64,000 bases of DNA from Oscheius dolichura (GCA_932521035.1 OW051495.1:11904001-11968000), one strand, 5' to 3'; numbered from the stretch's first letter, positions 22,905 through 35,218 are shown. Program-made: numbers and translations. The notes: a model not told the origin generated them from the letters alone.

Positions 22905-24849
22905 ATGTCGATCTCTTACTTACTTTTACTACTCTGCATCTCAACCGGAATTGATGCTCTAGTCTGTAAAAATGAGACCATCAAATTGAAAAGCTCCTGG
23001 GCGCTTACACCGGCTGACTATACCATAGCATCTCTATGCTATAAGAAGTTCCTCATTCCTGAGGACAGCTATGTTGAGACGGATATCTATGTGGAAAGCA
23101 TCCTGACTACAAAGGAGAAAGACGCTTGGTATGTCTTTGAAAACTCTTTCGGGTTTACTGTAACGTAAGTGGGTGGAAATTGCCATGAAAAGGGGATTTA
23201 GAAGCGATGAGAGCCAGTATAACTACAACGGGCGCGATGCTGTCCACTTGCCACCTCCCTATGCTTATTTCATCTTCTATCAGCCAAATCCTAAGAAGGC
23301 AATTTATATACGAACGGTTGCTTTGACTTTAAAGCCATGTGAGTTTTATTTGTTTTCAGGTTATTACGATTAGGGCGCGAATACTTTATAGCGCTATTTT
23401 CACCATTTTTCAGTGGTGATTAACGTTACCAAAACGGTAGACCTTGAAAAGGATGCTTTACTCACCACTGCGACTGATATCATCCAGCCAAGCAGCTCCC
23501 TCCGCCTGGTATCAAATGACCAGATCTGGCTGACAACGACTTGTGAAAGTCTGGGATTCTGGCTTTATGAATCCCCATGGCCGAATGATCCAGAAGTTAT
23601 GAATCTAGATGCCGAGAAAATTTGGATATTTCAAGATTATGGGAATCGGACCGAAACAATTGACTCGTGAGTCCATACCACCCAATGTACCGTATCCAGA
23701 TTGCATACCAATTTCTTCCGAACCAATTCCTATTCTTCTCCGATTATTTTAACAACCACCTCGACCTCGTTAAGCTGTATATTTTTAGCTTTGAGCAAGT
23801 CAAGTAAATACTGTATTTTCTATTTATGGAGAAGGATTCAGGACGGGAATACTTCCAACAAGTACGGTTGGGATATGCTGTCAACGCGGCCAACTACATA
23901 AATGAACAGGAATATATTTTAAATGCTACGGAGAAGCCCTTCGCTCTGGTAGCTATCAGTCGTAAATTTGGTAATGAACTGTTTGTAAATTGGCTACTGC
24001 CGACTGTTATCCCGGTAAGGCCCTCTAATCCGGGGAATGGGAGGGAGCATGGTCTCTTTTGATGGCGAAAAAAGACCTAATAGAGAAAACTACAAAAATT
24101 GAACCTATTTCGCAGCAGATTACGGTACCTATTTTCCTAGGAAGGTGCTAAACTACTAATCTATGGTGGCTTCCCATCGGCTACGGACAATTCTTCCCAA
24201 CTGGAATATGAATTTACGTATGTGACTGCTCTTCCCGGTTCTTATTACTGTTTCAGGGGAACTATTGAGACTCCACAATTTATCGGCGGCTTGATTAGAA
24301 CCTTTGTCTTAACTAGCGGAATTGCCAAGATTAAACTCTCCGATAAGTGCAAATGTACCTGTTCTCTACTGTTCAATTTACTTCGGTTTCAGTTAACTTC
24401 CCCCTCCCACCAAATGGAATAACCCTGAATATTAAAAAGGAGCAGAAGTCGATGATAACCACCGAAACTAGCCAGTCTCTCTTTTTTGCTGGTTTGACAA
24501 CAATTAATCCCATTTAATTAGACATTTAGTACAAGAGAAGGGCCTTTTATACACGTTTGACTTCGCTGTTCCCGGAAATAACACAGACTACGGAGACGCT
24601 ATTATCATCTACCCAGAACCAATCGATGTCAGTTTATTTAACTTATGATAAAGATAAATTTTATATTTTCAGATGTGGAACCCGGGCACGATGTAAACAT
24701 GGGCTCCTTTTCTTAAAAATCAAAATTATTTTAGGGTATATCCTTCAGAAATACAACGGCGTGACTTTTTCATGAATGGAGGGCGGATGAAGATGCCGCA
24801 GATTGACACCGTGATGAAGTTAACGATCAAGGAATCGAGAACATTGTAA
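22905..24849 (+). CDS. CUB-like secreted protein
   Basis: Signal peptide MSISYLLLLLCISTGIDALV, then CKNETIKLKSSWAL...SLCYKKFLIPEDSYVETDI, the pattern of nematode CUB-like (CUB_2) modules: an N-terminal cysteine, aromatic residues, a second cysteine and an alternating beta-strand stretch. Several repeats of this kind seem to follow, for example LLIYGGFPSATDNSSQLEYE near 24150. Roughly a dozen exons with short introns. The last join runs PEPID|MWNPGTM|VYPSEIQRRDFF and ends TIKESRTL at TAA 24847-24849. Glycosylation motifs NET, NVT, NRT and NSS are visible. In C. elegans such proteins are commonly induced by pathogens; function here is inference. Related to the minus-strand gene at 32347-34354. 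Confidence 0.65.
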
Positions 24850-25396
24850 CGGCAAACTACAGAATGTAGTGAAACCGTTCTCTGTTCTTCGATGTGATAC
24901 AGTAATCCAATAAAGTTTTCTCATCGAAGCAGAACTACAGTAACTCTTATCAGAGAGTTCAGGCAGTTGTTCTCCCGTCTCACCTTGATTTACGTAATTT
25001 ACGTAAAAAATGGGATGCGGGATATTCAAAAATGCCTCTTGAAAATCTTTTTGAGACCTTATCCTGATGATTTTAAACTTTAAGACATCTCAGGTTACTG
25101 TAGAGAGAAACTCAGCCTTTCTCCGCGGAGCGCCCAAAACTTGGGCTATGGTTACAGTAACCCAAGTCAGAGAACAGTATTAATGGAATTTTTCATTCTT
25201 GATAGACTATTTCTTGTTTTCTCGTCTAGTCATCATCTGTCGTTAAATAAACTGGCGCAACGATAATGCTACCAGGTGCAAATAAATGCCAGATGAATAA
25301 GTCATCAATTCGGCAGAAAATCGCCCACTGGTCGACATTCTTCGTTCATTATTCCCCTCTGCGCACTGATATTTCTATTGGAAAGACGGCCACAAA

Positions 25397-26802
25397 ATGG
25401 AGGAGGAATATATCCGTTAGTTTAATCTTACATACCGTACTCTTATTAATATTTAAAGATACCATAATGGATTGTATGAAGGAAGGGCATCTCTTAGAGT
25501 TCACCGAGAGTGTGATCTCAGAGTCAAAATACGGTACGACTTTATTCTTACTGCAGCTCTTAAAAATTCTAATTTAAGAACATTGGTACGATTACTTGCT
25601 GAATGACTGTAATGTGTCCATATTTAAACCAGCTACCGTAGTCTACTACAGTAATTCGGGCGTCTCGGTTGTGTTCTATCTGCTTTGTGTGGGGTTATTG
25701 GGGTGGAAAATGTACAGAAAGACAGAACGTCGCTATTTTCCATTCATTATTTTAATGTTACTATTGGAAACGGTCAATATTGTGGCCAAGAATGTCTATC
25801 AAAAGGTCAGAAAACATTTGACATGGAGTTTTAATGCTAACAGCAAAAAGAATATGGTAACCTCCGCTGTTTTCAGTTTGGACTACCGATTATCGACGGG
25901 AGTGAAATCGATCGTGGCCGGTGGGTTCGTGGTTGGTATAAAGACTATGAAATATCAACTAAAATTCTCCTAGAAGAGGTCTGCACTTTCCCCTCTTTTC
26001 TTCATAAATAGCTAATTGTTCTAGATACTGTTGGGAGCCAATCTGGCCCAGGAGATCCTGCTCCTCGCTGTTAATTTCATCTCAATTCTTATAATGTACG
26101 GCAAGACCTTCTGGTACATCTATCCTCTAGCCTTGTTGGTCTATGCCCCTCTCCAGTGCGGCTATTTATATTTCCGTTGGTTTGAAGGCGAAGATTTGGG
26201 AGCCTTCCTCGGGATCTACCCATTCTTCCCGCCTCTCTTTGCTCTTTTCACATGGCTCAGTTGTATCTCCTTGAAAAACTTCGCAACCTATACGCTCTTT
26301 CCGATTTTACGGGATGAGCGGAGGAATAGGAGATTCCTTAAAATGATGGCCACTACGTCGAGTATTGTAGGTGGAAGGATTACGGTAGATTAAAGGTCGA
26401 ATTTAGGCAATTTTGAGTTGTATTGAAGTGTATCCGGAAGCGTTGGTTACCGTAATCTACGTGGCAACCTTTCAAATAGTCCAATATCATCTAACGACAA
26501 TTAGCGGATGGTTTGGAAAGCCGTGGTATGCAGAAAGCTTTAGGCCGATTGTTTATTGCCAGCATGTCTTGATTGTAAGGGACTTCTCAAAATTACTAAG
26601 GACGAGACAATTTCAGCTGGTTTTCGAGATCTCCAAATACTTTTCCGGGTTCAAGATGCTCTACCTGATCAGATTTTTGACAGAAGAAGAAAGGTTATTC
26701 AGAAAGGAGACGAGGAAAGAATCCATATATCCCCTAATTGATACCGATCGCAGCAAGAGGCAAAGCCCAGATCCTAGTCGTCCACATTCCTCATCCCAGT
26801 GA
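25397..26802 (+). CDS. Orphan multi-pass membrane protein
   Basis: I do not recognise the family. Best start is ATG 25397 (MEEEYIHTIMDCMKEGHLLE), because the first intron then splices in phase (ATATCC|GTTAGT to TTTAAAG|ATACC), whereas an ATG at 25266 would run into a stop. Hydrophobic spans occur in VSVVFYLLCVGLLGW, YFPFIILMLLLETVNIV, QEILLLAVNFISILIMYG, WYIYPLALLVYAPLQCGYLY, LFALFTWLSCISL and ALVTVIYVATFQIV. The tail is hydrophilic, ending RSKRQSPDPSRPHSSSQ at TGA 26802. It may be a divergent chemoreceptor or the partner of the preceding CUB-like gene; neither is proven. Confidence 0.6.
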
Positions 26803-27007
26803 AATTATCAAATTATCGTTAAAAAAATAAAGAAATGTAATAGTATACTGTATTCTTTGACAACTTCCGGGATCACATATCATGAGCTGATTTTATCTAC
26901 CACCCTCTCTTTTAATTCGAGGAAACGAGAGCGGTTCACCTGCAACTTTCCTAATATTCCATGTTTGACGCATTGTCGTCCAAAAGGTCAGTCCGTTTCC
27001 AAGATAT

Positions 27008-27013
27008 CAGCTG
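27008..27013 (+). promoter_or_regulatory. E-box-like element upstream of chemoreceptor 1
   Basis: CAGCTG 59 bp before the ATG at 27072. The same hexamer, in the longer context GAACAGCTGCAAT, precedes the other three genes of the array at 28375-28380, 29696-29701 and 31066-31071, always 56-65 bp before the start codon. Confidence 0.55.
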
Positions 27014-27071
27014 CTACAGCCACAGTGTTCTCTAAATATGAAAATAGTAGGACGTTGGCTAAAAAGTTTCC

Positions 27072-28242
27072 ATGAGCCAACGTGTTCCCTGCGCCAATTT
27101 CTATGAGGAGAATCCATTCTCCTGGTCTAATCTCTGCTTTGAGGGCCTTTTCGTGCTAGGACTACTCATCAATCTCTACATAATTTATTGCATATTACGC
27201 CGTTCTCCAAAAAATATGAGTACCTACAAATGGTACCTCTTATACCATCAAATAGTCACAGCAATGGCGGATATCGGAGTGAGTGTCTGGATTACTGTAG
27301 CTTATAAAAATCCATTATTTTCAGTACAATTTCGTGGGCAAGCCAATAATATTTCTGCCCTTTGTCGCCGGCTATCCGATGAGCGTGTTTCGTGGTGTCG
27401 TACCGACTCATCTTTTGACAGTTTATTGTATAGTCTGGACGATCTTCTCCATCGTCACCATTGCTCACCTCTTCTGGTTCCGTTATTTGGCCGTCCGCAG
27501 ATTAGATCGCCCCCCTCTTCACTATTGGATACGGCTATCGTCTCTGTACTTGGTTAGTACAGTAATGGCAATTTTCAATTATTGGATGGGTCCCGACACA
27601 GAGGTGGCATTAGAGAAGGCAGAAAAGGTACGGTAACTCATCAAAAATCTCTATTTAACTGCCTTTAGGAATATCTCTGCGTCGGTAAATATCTCCTCCA
27701 AATTGAGGGCTTCATAATGTACGATTGGAAGGTTGTGGGCCAGATAGTAATTCCCTATTCCTGCACCTGGGTTCGTAGTATCTATTCCATCGGGGATCCT
27801 TTATTTTAGGTTTTCGTCTGCATGTTCGAAATATCATATTTGATAATATTCTCACTGCGGGAAACCTACATGCCCAATATGTCACCACAATTAGCGAAGT
27901 TAAACCGAAAATTCCTGATCCAACTGATAGTACAAGGGGGCACTCCTTTCTGTATAGTCGCTATTCCATTCGCTATCTACCTCGTGTCAGTTTTCAGCGG
28001 GGCAGTAGCTCTCGGACAAGGTTAGCACTAAAAAAAGCTTTGGTTGTAGAAAATACGGTAGTTTATTTTCAGGATTCGGTCGCGTACTGGTAGCAGCCCT
28101 CGCGTCTTTCAGTACGACCAGTGGCCTAGCTCTGATTATCATGACGCCTGCTTATCGTCCGAAGATTATTCAAAAGAAACTTGAGATCATATTTATCAAG
28201 CCAGCCGCTTCGGTATCAAGCAATCAGTCCAGAGTAGCATAA
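27072..28242 (+). CDS. Serpentine chemoreceptor, array copy 1
   Basis: Seven-transmembrane receptor of the Str/Srh superfamily (tentative subfamily). Starts MSQRVPCANFYEENPFSW; TM1 in LFVLGLLINLYIIYCIL followed by RRSPKNMSTYKWYLLYHQ, typical of the first loop in this superfamily. Later spans lie in HLLTVYCIVWTIFSIVTIAH, YWIRLSSLYLVSTVMAIF, VFVCMFEISYLIIFSL, IQLIVQGGTPFCIVAIPF and FSTTSGLALIIMTPAYRP. About six exons with introns of 40-60 nt, ending SSNQSRVA at TAA 28240-28242. First of four tandem same-strand copies spaced 150-195 bp apart; expected in ciliated sensory neurons. Confidence 0.82.
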
Positions 28243-28435
28243 AGATGAAACTCCGAATTTGTGTTTCCTTGCTGCCTTATCAAAACTTTTTCACTTCGAA
28301 AAGTTGATTTTTTGATTACCGTAATAAACTTTCTCACGTTTTCAGAGATCATTTTTTCCCCACACGCACGAGAACAGCTGCAATTACCGTCAATATGCCA
28401 TGCACAAAGCGATTAATGAAGCATATTGGCTTTAA

Positions 28436-29589
28436 ATGAGCCACTGTGCCCCATGTGCCCCTTTCTATGAAGAGAATCCACTCTCTTGGTATAATCTCTG
28501 TCTTGAAGGATTCTTTGCACTTGGACTACTCATCAATCTCTACATAATTTATTGCATATTACGCCGTTCTCCAAAAAATATTAGTACCTATAAATGGTAC
28601 TTGTTATACCATCAAATAATCACAGTGATGGCGGATATCGGGGTGAGTGTCTGGATTACTGTACCCTATAGAAGGGGACAATGTTTAGTACAACTATATC
28701 GCTAGACCAGTGATGTTCCTGCCGTTTTCCGCCGGCTATCCGATGAGTCTTTTTTGTGGTATCGTATCTACACATCTTCTAATTGTTTATTGCCTCGCCG
28801 GAACAATATACACCATCGCTACTATCGTGCATCTCTTCTGGTTCCGCTATTTAACAGTTCGCCGTTTAAATCACCCGCCACTTCACTATTGGATACGGCT
28901 CTCGCTGTTGTACCTGACGAGTGCAATTTTCGTATTTCAACATTATCAAAATGCTCCCGACATAGAGGCGGTGGTGGAAAGCCTTTCGAAGGTACAGTAT
29001 TCCAATAATAAGAGCTCTAATTTTCCTCTCAGGAGTACCTTTGCATTGACAAACGCCTGCTTCAAATTGAAGGTTTCATAATCTATGATTGGAATGTTTC
29101 CAGCCCTCTTCTTAAAATTATTGGCTTCTCTTGGGTCTGTAATATCTATTTCATCGCTGAATCGTTATTTCAGACCTTCTTCTGCATGTTCGAAATATCC
29201 TATTTGATCATATTCTCACTACGCGAAACTACTGTGGCCAATATGTCGCCTCAGCTGGCTAAATTGAATCGACAATTCCTGATCCAACTGATAGTACAAG
29301 CCGCCACTCCCTTCTGCATCATCGCCGTCCCATTTAACATTTACGGTCTCGCAGTAGCTTACCAGGCGTCATTTGTTGGACAAGGTGAGAGAGTACAGCT
29401 ACAAGATAAGTGGAGATTATTTCAGGATTTGGTCACATTATTACAGTAGCCATTGCGTCATTCAGCTCGACCAGCGGGGTGGCACTGGTCATAATGACTC
29501 CTTCTTATCGTCCAGCGTTTCGTCGAAAGAAAATTGTGAAGCCGGCCGCTTCTGCATCGATCACTCTGTCCAAAGTAACGAGACTTTAA
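28436..29589 (+). CDS. Serpentine chemoreceptor, array copy 2
   Basis: Paralog of copy 1 with the same exon plan. N-terminus MSHCAPCAPFYEENPLSWYN, TM1 FFALGLLINLYIIYCIL, loop RRSPKNISTYKWYLLYHQ. Downstream: MFLPFSAGYPMSLFCG, HLFWFRYLTVRRLNHPPLHY, MFEISYLIIFSLRETTVANM, IQLIVQAATPFCIIAVPF and a last TM leading to VIMTPSYRP. The tail ends SKVTRL at TAA 29587-29589. E-box element at 28375-28380. No frame lesion was found; it differs from copy 1 at many synonymous and some non-synonymous sites. Confidence 0.82.
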
Positions 29590-29765
29590 AGGGATACTCG
29601 AATGTCTGTCCCTTTCTAAACAAATAAATAATAAAAAAATTGCCGGTCTTTTTTTTCATCACAATTGGTCGGACAGCAAGTTGTTTCAATTTGAACAGCT
29701 GCAATAGCCTTATTTTCAATTCACCACGCTAGTAAAGGCCGACGATTAAATCATACTCGCCGTAA

Positions 29766-30981
29766 ATGAGCCAGCGTACTCCGTGCGACCGTTTCTATGA
29801 GGAGGATCCCTTCTCCTGGTATATTCTCCTTTTTGAAGGCATCTCCGCTCTAGGACTACTTATCAACTGCTACGTAATTTACTGTCTAATATGGCGGTCT
29901 CCGAAAGATATGAAAACCTACAAATGGTACCTGTTATACCATCAAATAGTCGCACTGTTGGCGGATACGGGGGTGAGTGATTGGATTACGGTAGCTTATA
30001 AAAATTCGTCATCTTCAGTACAATTTCATAGGGAGGCCGGTTGTGTTCTTTCCATTTACCTGCGGCTATCCGATGAGCATTTTCCGTGGTCTCATATCGA
30101 CGCATCTACTTACCATTTCTTGCCTCGGCGGAACCATGTTCTGCATCGCTACCATTGTGCACCTCTTCTGGTTCCGTTACTTGATAATCCGCCGCTTAAA
30201 TCACCCGCCTCTTCACTATTGGATAGGGCTTTCATTACTCTACTTTACCACAGCGGTACTAGTAATTCAAACTTACCGAATACCGTATGACAGCGAGGTG
30301 ACAGTAGAAAAGATCGCAAAAGTGCTACTTTTCGAGATCACCTGGAATTACTCTACTTTAGGAGTACACCTGCATTGACACATATCTGCTACAAATCGAC
30401 GGCTTCATAATGTATGACCCGAAAATTGTCACCCAATTTATTACGCCATTTGTGTTATTTTGGGTTAGAAATGATTGAATTCCCTTGAGATCCGTTTTTA
30501 GGTCCTGATCTGTGTATTTGAAATATCGTATTTGATAATATTTTCGCTACGAGAAACCTACGTGGCCAACATGTCTCCACAGCTAGCGAGATTGAATAGA
30601 AAGTTCCTGACCCAACTAATAGTTCAAGTTGCCACTCCTTTTTGTATAATCGCTGTCCCTTTTTCGATCTATGGTCTTTCAGTACTTAGCGAACAGATAT
30701 TTCTTGGACAAGGCGAGACAAAATGAGCTTAGGCTCAGTTAAAGATTATTTCAGGATTCGCCAACGTTCTCCTAGCTGCCAACGCGTCTTTCAGTTCGAC
30801 CAGTGGGGTGGTATTGGTCATTATGACTCCTGCTTATCTTCCAGCCTTTCTTCAAAAGGGCAGGCGCTCCATCAAGCCAGTCCCTGCTGTATCCATCACC
30901 CAGTCCAAAGTAACTGGTATTACAAGGAATGCTCGCATGTCTGTTCCCAACAAGCTGTCTACGATTTTCAATAAAGAATAA
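29766..30981 (+). CDS. Serpentine chemoreceptor, array copy 3
   Basis: Third tandem paralog: MSQRTPCDRFYEEDPFSWYI, TM1 ISALGLLINCYVIYCLI, loop WRSPKDMKTYKWYLLYHQ. Further landmarks are FFPFTCGYPMSIFRG, HLFWFRYLIIRRLNHPPLHY, VFEISYLIIFSLRETYVANM, TQLIVQVATPFCIIAVPF and ASFSSTSGVVLVIMTPAY. The C-terminal tail is longer than in copies 1 and 2 and closes STIFNKE at TAA 30979-30981. E-box element at 29696-29701. Confidence 0.8.
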
Positions 30982-31132
30982 ATTCGAGACTTGGGAAACA
31001 CGAGAGAAGTCCAAGGCTGATGTTTGATACGCTATCAACCAAAAGGTTTTTAGCCATTTGTAGAACAGCTGCAATTGCCGTATTCACCTGTAGGGGTAGT
31101 AAAGGCCGATCAATGAAACTTATTCACTGCAA

Positions 31133-32315
31133 ATGATACAGCGTGCTCCTTGCTCCCGGTTCTATGAAGAGGATCCCTTCTCCTGGTATAATCTCTGCTT
31201 TGAGGGTTTCTTCGCCCTCGGTCTAATTGTCAGTGCCTACGTAATTTATTGAATAGTATGCCGATCGCCCAAAAATATGAGCACCTACAAGTGGTATCTG
31301 TTATATCATCAAATAGTCGCAATGATATCAGATATTGCGGTAAGTGGTTGTCTTACTGTACTCTTCAAAATGGGGCAATCTCAGTACAACTATGTCGCTA
31401 AACCAGTGTTATTCCTTCCGTTTGTCGCCGGATATCCAATGAGCCTTTTTCGTGGTCACATATCTACTCATTATTTGGGTGTTTATTGCCTCACTGGGAC
31501 AGCATTCTGCATCGCTACTATCGTGCATCTCTTCTGGTTCCGCTATTTAACAATCCGCCGTTTAAATCACCCACCTCTTCACTATTGGATACGGCTCTCA
31601 CTTCTCTACCTGTCAACTATAATTTATTTTATCATAGCTTTTCAAACTACTCCCGACACAGAGGAAGCGGTTGAGAGGGCTTCAAAGGTACTGTATTCCT
31701 CAATTTAAAATTTTTTCACAATATAGAAGTACGATTGCGTCGGCAAGTATTTGCTTCTAATCGACGGTTTCGTAATGCATGACGTCAATGCTGTCAGTTC
31801 AATTATTAAAATAGCTGGCTGCCTTTGGGTCAGTAATACCTTCTTTTCCTCACAGGTATCTTATAGGTTTCCTTCTGTACTTTTGAGATATCGTACTTGA
31901 TAATATTCTCACTACGCGAAACTACCGTGGCCAATATGTCTCCACAGCTAGCGAGATTGAATAGAAAGTTCCTGATTCAACTAATGGTTCAAGCCGCCAC
32001 TCCTTTCTGTATAATCGCTGTCCCTTTTTCGATCTACGGTCTTGCAGTATTTTGGGGGGCGTCGTTTCTTGGGCAAGGTGAGAGAACATAGATTCAAATT
32101 ACAGTATTCCAGAGTTCGGTCACATTCTCACAGCAGCCAACGCGTCTTTCAGTTCAACCAGTGGGGTGGCGCTGGTCATGATGATTCCTCCTTATCGCCC
32201 AGCTTTTCTTCAAAAGGACAGGCGCGCCGTCGTCAAACCGACCGCTAATTTCTCAATCACACAGTCTAGAATAACTGGTATTACAAGGAGCAATCGAAAG
32301 TCTGTCCCATCTTGA
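31133..32315 (+). pseudogene. Serpentine chemoreceptor, array copy 4, with premature stop
   Basis: ATG 31133 gives MIQRAPCSRFYEEDPFSWYN and TM1, but codon 40 is TGA (31250-31252) where the other copies read TGC (IYCIL). The rest is intact: MSTYKWYLLYHQIVAMISDI, FLPFVAGYPMSLFRG, LFWFRYLTIRRLNHPPLHY, FEISYLIIFSLRETTVANM, IQLMVQAATPFCIIAVPF, MIPPYRP, tail to TGA 32313-32315, with good splice sites throughout. A single lesion and the retained E-box (31066-31071) indicate very recent inactivation, a segregating null allele, or a sequencing error. Confidence 0.75.
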
Positions 32316-32346
32316 AAAATTAAGCAATAAATGGGTATGAACTCTT

Positions 32347-34354
32347 TCATAAACAATTTTTATGTGATTCAAACAGTCCAACGATTAAAATAACCAGGAA
32401 AAAATGAACTGTAAGCCTGCTTCCGGGCGACCGGACGTCCATACCTTTTTCAATAGTGAAATCTATGGACCCGCTAATAAGTGGCATATTTAAACCGCGA
32501 GATAGAAATTCTCTCTCTTCATCGTTTGACATCAAATCGAGAGAATTATTACCAGTGGAGGATACGGCAACTGGATATGGGCTGTCGTATAATTTTAGCA
32601 AATATTTTACTTCCTCTCCCAGATCTGCAAATTTTCTCAAATTGCCTTGTATAAAGTCCACCTACCGTAGAAATTAATAGCCTTGAGTGCATTCCCTTCA
32701 GGACCCGGATATCTAGTTATTGTTCCGTTATACGGTAGCTGTGATAGCTCATCTGCAATCTCTCTTTTCTTCTTTCTTTTTTTAATTGTGGCCTACATGG
32801 AAAATTAGTGGAAAATTTTAAGTCTACGCTGCATAGTTCAGACGATTCGGGACTCGTTTGCCTGTAGATAAACGTCGTGGCAAGACCTTCCAAGTAAAGG
32901 AAATCTACCATATCCCTAAAAAAACTCTTATATGATCTTTCTTGTCCATAAACTGGCCTGTCCTTCTTAAGAATTCTCCCTTCATCAACTGTTCCACTCG
33001 GAAATCCGCGATAAATTGTTAAATTTCCTCTACTGATTTGGCTATAACCGCAGCCGATTTTGCTTTTGTCTGGGAGCAGCCATACTCCTTGATAGAAGTT
33101 TAACGTCTTCGCAGTTGATGAATAATTAAGGTCAACTAGTAAAGTCAGCGCCGGCGCTATTGCATTTGTCATATAATTGACCTGTGACTCAAGATGAAGA
33201 GAGAATTGTATGTTGTCAAAATTGTTAAAGTTGTAATAGACTCCTCCCCAGGTCATATCTTTAATTCCTAGAAAATTACAGTCTAATTGCGGAAAGGAGT
33301 GGCCTACTTGAACTATCCATAGCTACCAGGACTCCATTCGATTTTTGGTATGCTAGGGCCACATAAACTAAGGGATTCTTACTTTGTATGTACCTACGAA
33401 TATTTTGGGTCAATTCCCATAGTCTGAATCAATGTCTGAGATTCAAATTTGGTGAAATCTTACGTGGCTATGGGATTATCCAATTTCTTCGAGTCCTTGT
33501 AGATATGAATGCTAACCAACCGCGAAGGGTCGACAGTTGGGCAGGCTATTGCGAGAACTACCTGAATAGATTACGGCAATCATAAAGTAGGTAGAGGCAA
33601 ACTTCATTGGTGGCCGAGAAATTGAGTCCTGCTCCTGCTCGAAAATCTTTCAACGGGATTATTAACGGCTCCTCGTTCGCGTCCAGGTAATAATTTAAGG
33701 GCGTTACAATATCGACTGGAATTCTTTTGATTATGAAATTGGAAACAAATTGAAACTAACTTGTCTTTGCCACAGCCTTGAATGCATTGGACGATACCGG
33801 ACTTTTGTCCACAGGAACGTTAAAAAAGAATTCTATGTATGTAGCCGGTGCTGAGAAAGCATAATTGGTTATCTCGGATTTATCACCGGTAACGCTGAAA
33901 AGGAAGGGGATAAGGTCTCGAAAAGATAAAATTACTGTAACCGTATTTTTCGGAAAAGAACTAGAAGCGCACCCTGACTACTTACGTAAATCCACTTTCG
34001 CCATGAGAAGATGTCCCGAATCCGGCAATAGCAAAGTTGTACCCGTTATTTACATTAATATTGATTATTAAAACCGTTCCACTGGGAAAGGTCAGCTGAA
34101 AATGCTCTTTATTTAATCAAATGGAACCACTAACAGTGTATCTACACGCGGCGGGGTATTTTTGAGTGGTGGCGTATGTGCCGCTTCTCCATTGAAAGGT
34201 TGTATTCACATAGGCCTTGGTATTTGCGCAACCTGATTAAAGAACTTATATTTAAATTGTGGGAAAAATTACTAATGATTTCGATGGCTTGAACAAGGCT
34301 GTTCCCTATGAGCCAGAAAGAGAATAGCCATCCAATAATTATTAGAGAAATCAT
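32347..34354 (-). CDS. CUB-like protein with C-terminal membrane/GPI signal
   Basis: Start at 34354 gives MISLIIIGWLFSFWLIGNSL, a signal peptide. Next exon: GCANTKAYVNTTFQWRSGTY, AACRYTLTFPSGTVLIIN, then NGYNFAIAGFGTSSHGESGF, a CUB_2-like pattern matching the plus-strand gene at 22905. Additional modules lie around 32720-33850 (for example SAPATYIEFFFNVPVDKSPV and SQVNYMTNAIAPALTLLVDL). The C-terminus SRLTVHFFLVILIVGLFESH is a short hydrophobic segment with a small tail, consistent with a GPI-attachment signal or a single TM; stop at 32347. It is convergent with the chemoreceptor array, only 31 bp from the end of copy 4. Confidence 0.65.
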
Positions 34355-35218
34355 TTCTTGAAATGGACGAGGTGAGCAACGAGCCCCGCGAAAAGAAGCA
34401 CCTGCTTGTTCGATTAACGGGCTTGGAAACGCCATTTTCTCGAGGGTTTTTTAGCGTTTCCCACTAAATGGACGAATCAAAAATTAAACCTGATACTTTT
34501 AATCTCCATGGTGGAAGAGAACGACCTATATCCAACCGACAGGGTGCGCGACATTACCGGATGAGGGGGTCGCACCAGAGACGGTTGGAGGATGCTGTTA
34601 CACACTGTTTGTGAATCAAAAATAGCTGACATTCGGGTATTCTGGGGGAACCGAATGAAAATTCGGTCAGTAAAAGGGAAACTGAGTATGAGGCTAGGAT
34701 CAGTTTGCCATAAACATGTACAAATGCAAACTGTGGCGTTGGACCATGCCAAAGGCAGGAAAATTTGGGAGTTCTGAGACATCCGGTGAGTGTTTTACGG
34801 TGTGCTTGAACGTTCGCATGGCGCGACATTACTTCCGCGGAATCTTCTCCCCAGGACCTACGAGGGTTGGAAGCTTGGAAATCGCGTATTTGAGCCCGGT
34901 TTTGTGTTTCCCCACTAAATTGACCCTGGTGAAGAATATCTGATAGAGAAATCCAAAAATGAATGGAACCTGAATTTTTTCATCCATGTGGCACCCCGGA
35001 GAACATAAAATAAAGGCCATTTCATTCAAAGAAAAATAAGTAACCGTAACAATCAAAAAATACTGTGCCGCTTCTTCTCTAATTTTATACAATTCGCTCT
35101 CTCATCGACCGGTTCATCGCCCTCGTGCTGATGTTGTCTTTCTCTCCAAATCCGAGCGGCTCCTCCTTTCGATTGTTAACAATTTTCACATTTATTTCAC
35201 TGGATCCACCTGGAATGT
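34355..35218. repeat. Intergenic region with dispersed repeat units
   Basis: Holds two copies of a unit ending in a CCACTAAATGGAC-like word (34417-34480 and 34846-34936), matched in inverse orientation at 43884-43972. It also holds a second unit (34626-34715) containing GTAAAAGGGAAACTGAGTA-like sequence shared with 54790-54895. No gene is supported here. Confidence 0.5.

Noticed and set aside
28242-28436. Operon organisation of the receptor array
   Set aside because: Spacers of 150-195 bp could fit, but each gene has its own conserved upstream motif, and I saw no clear downstream trans-splice signal distinct from normal acceptors.
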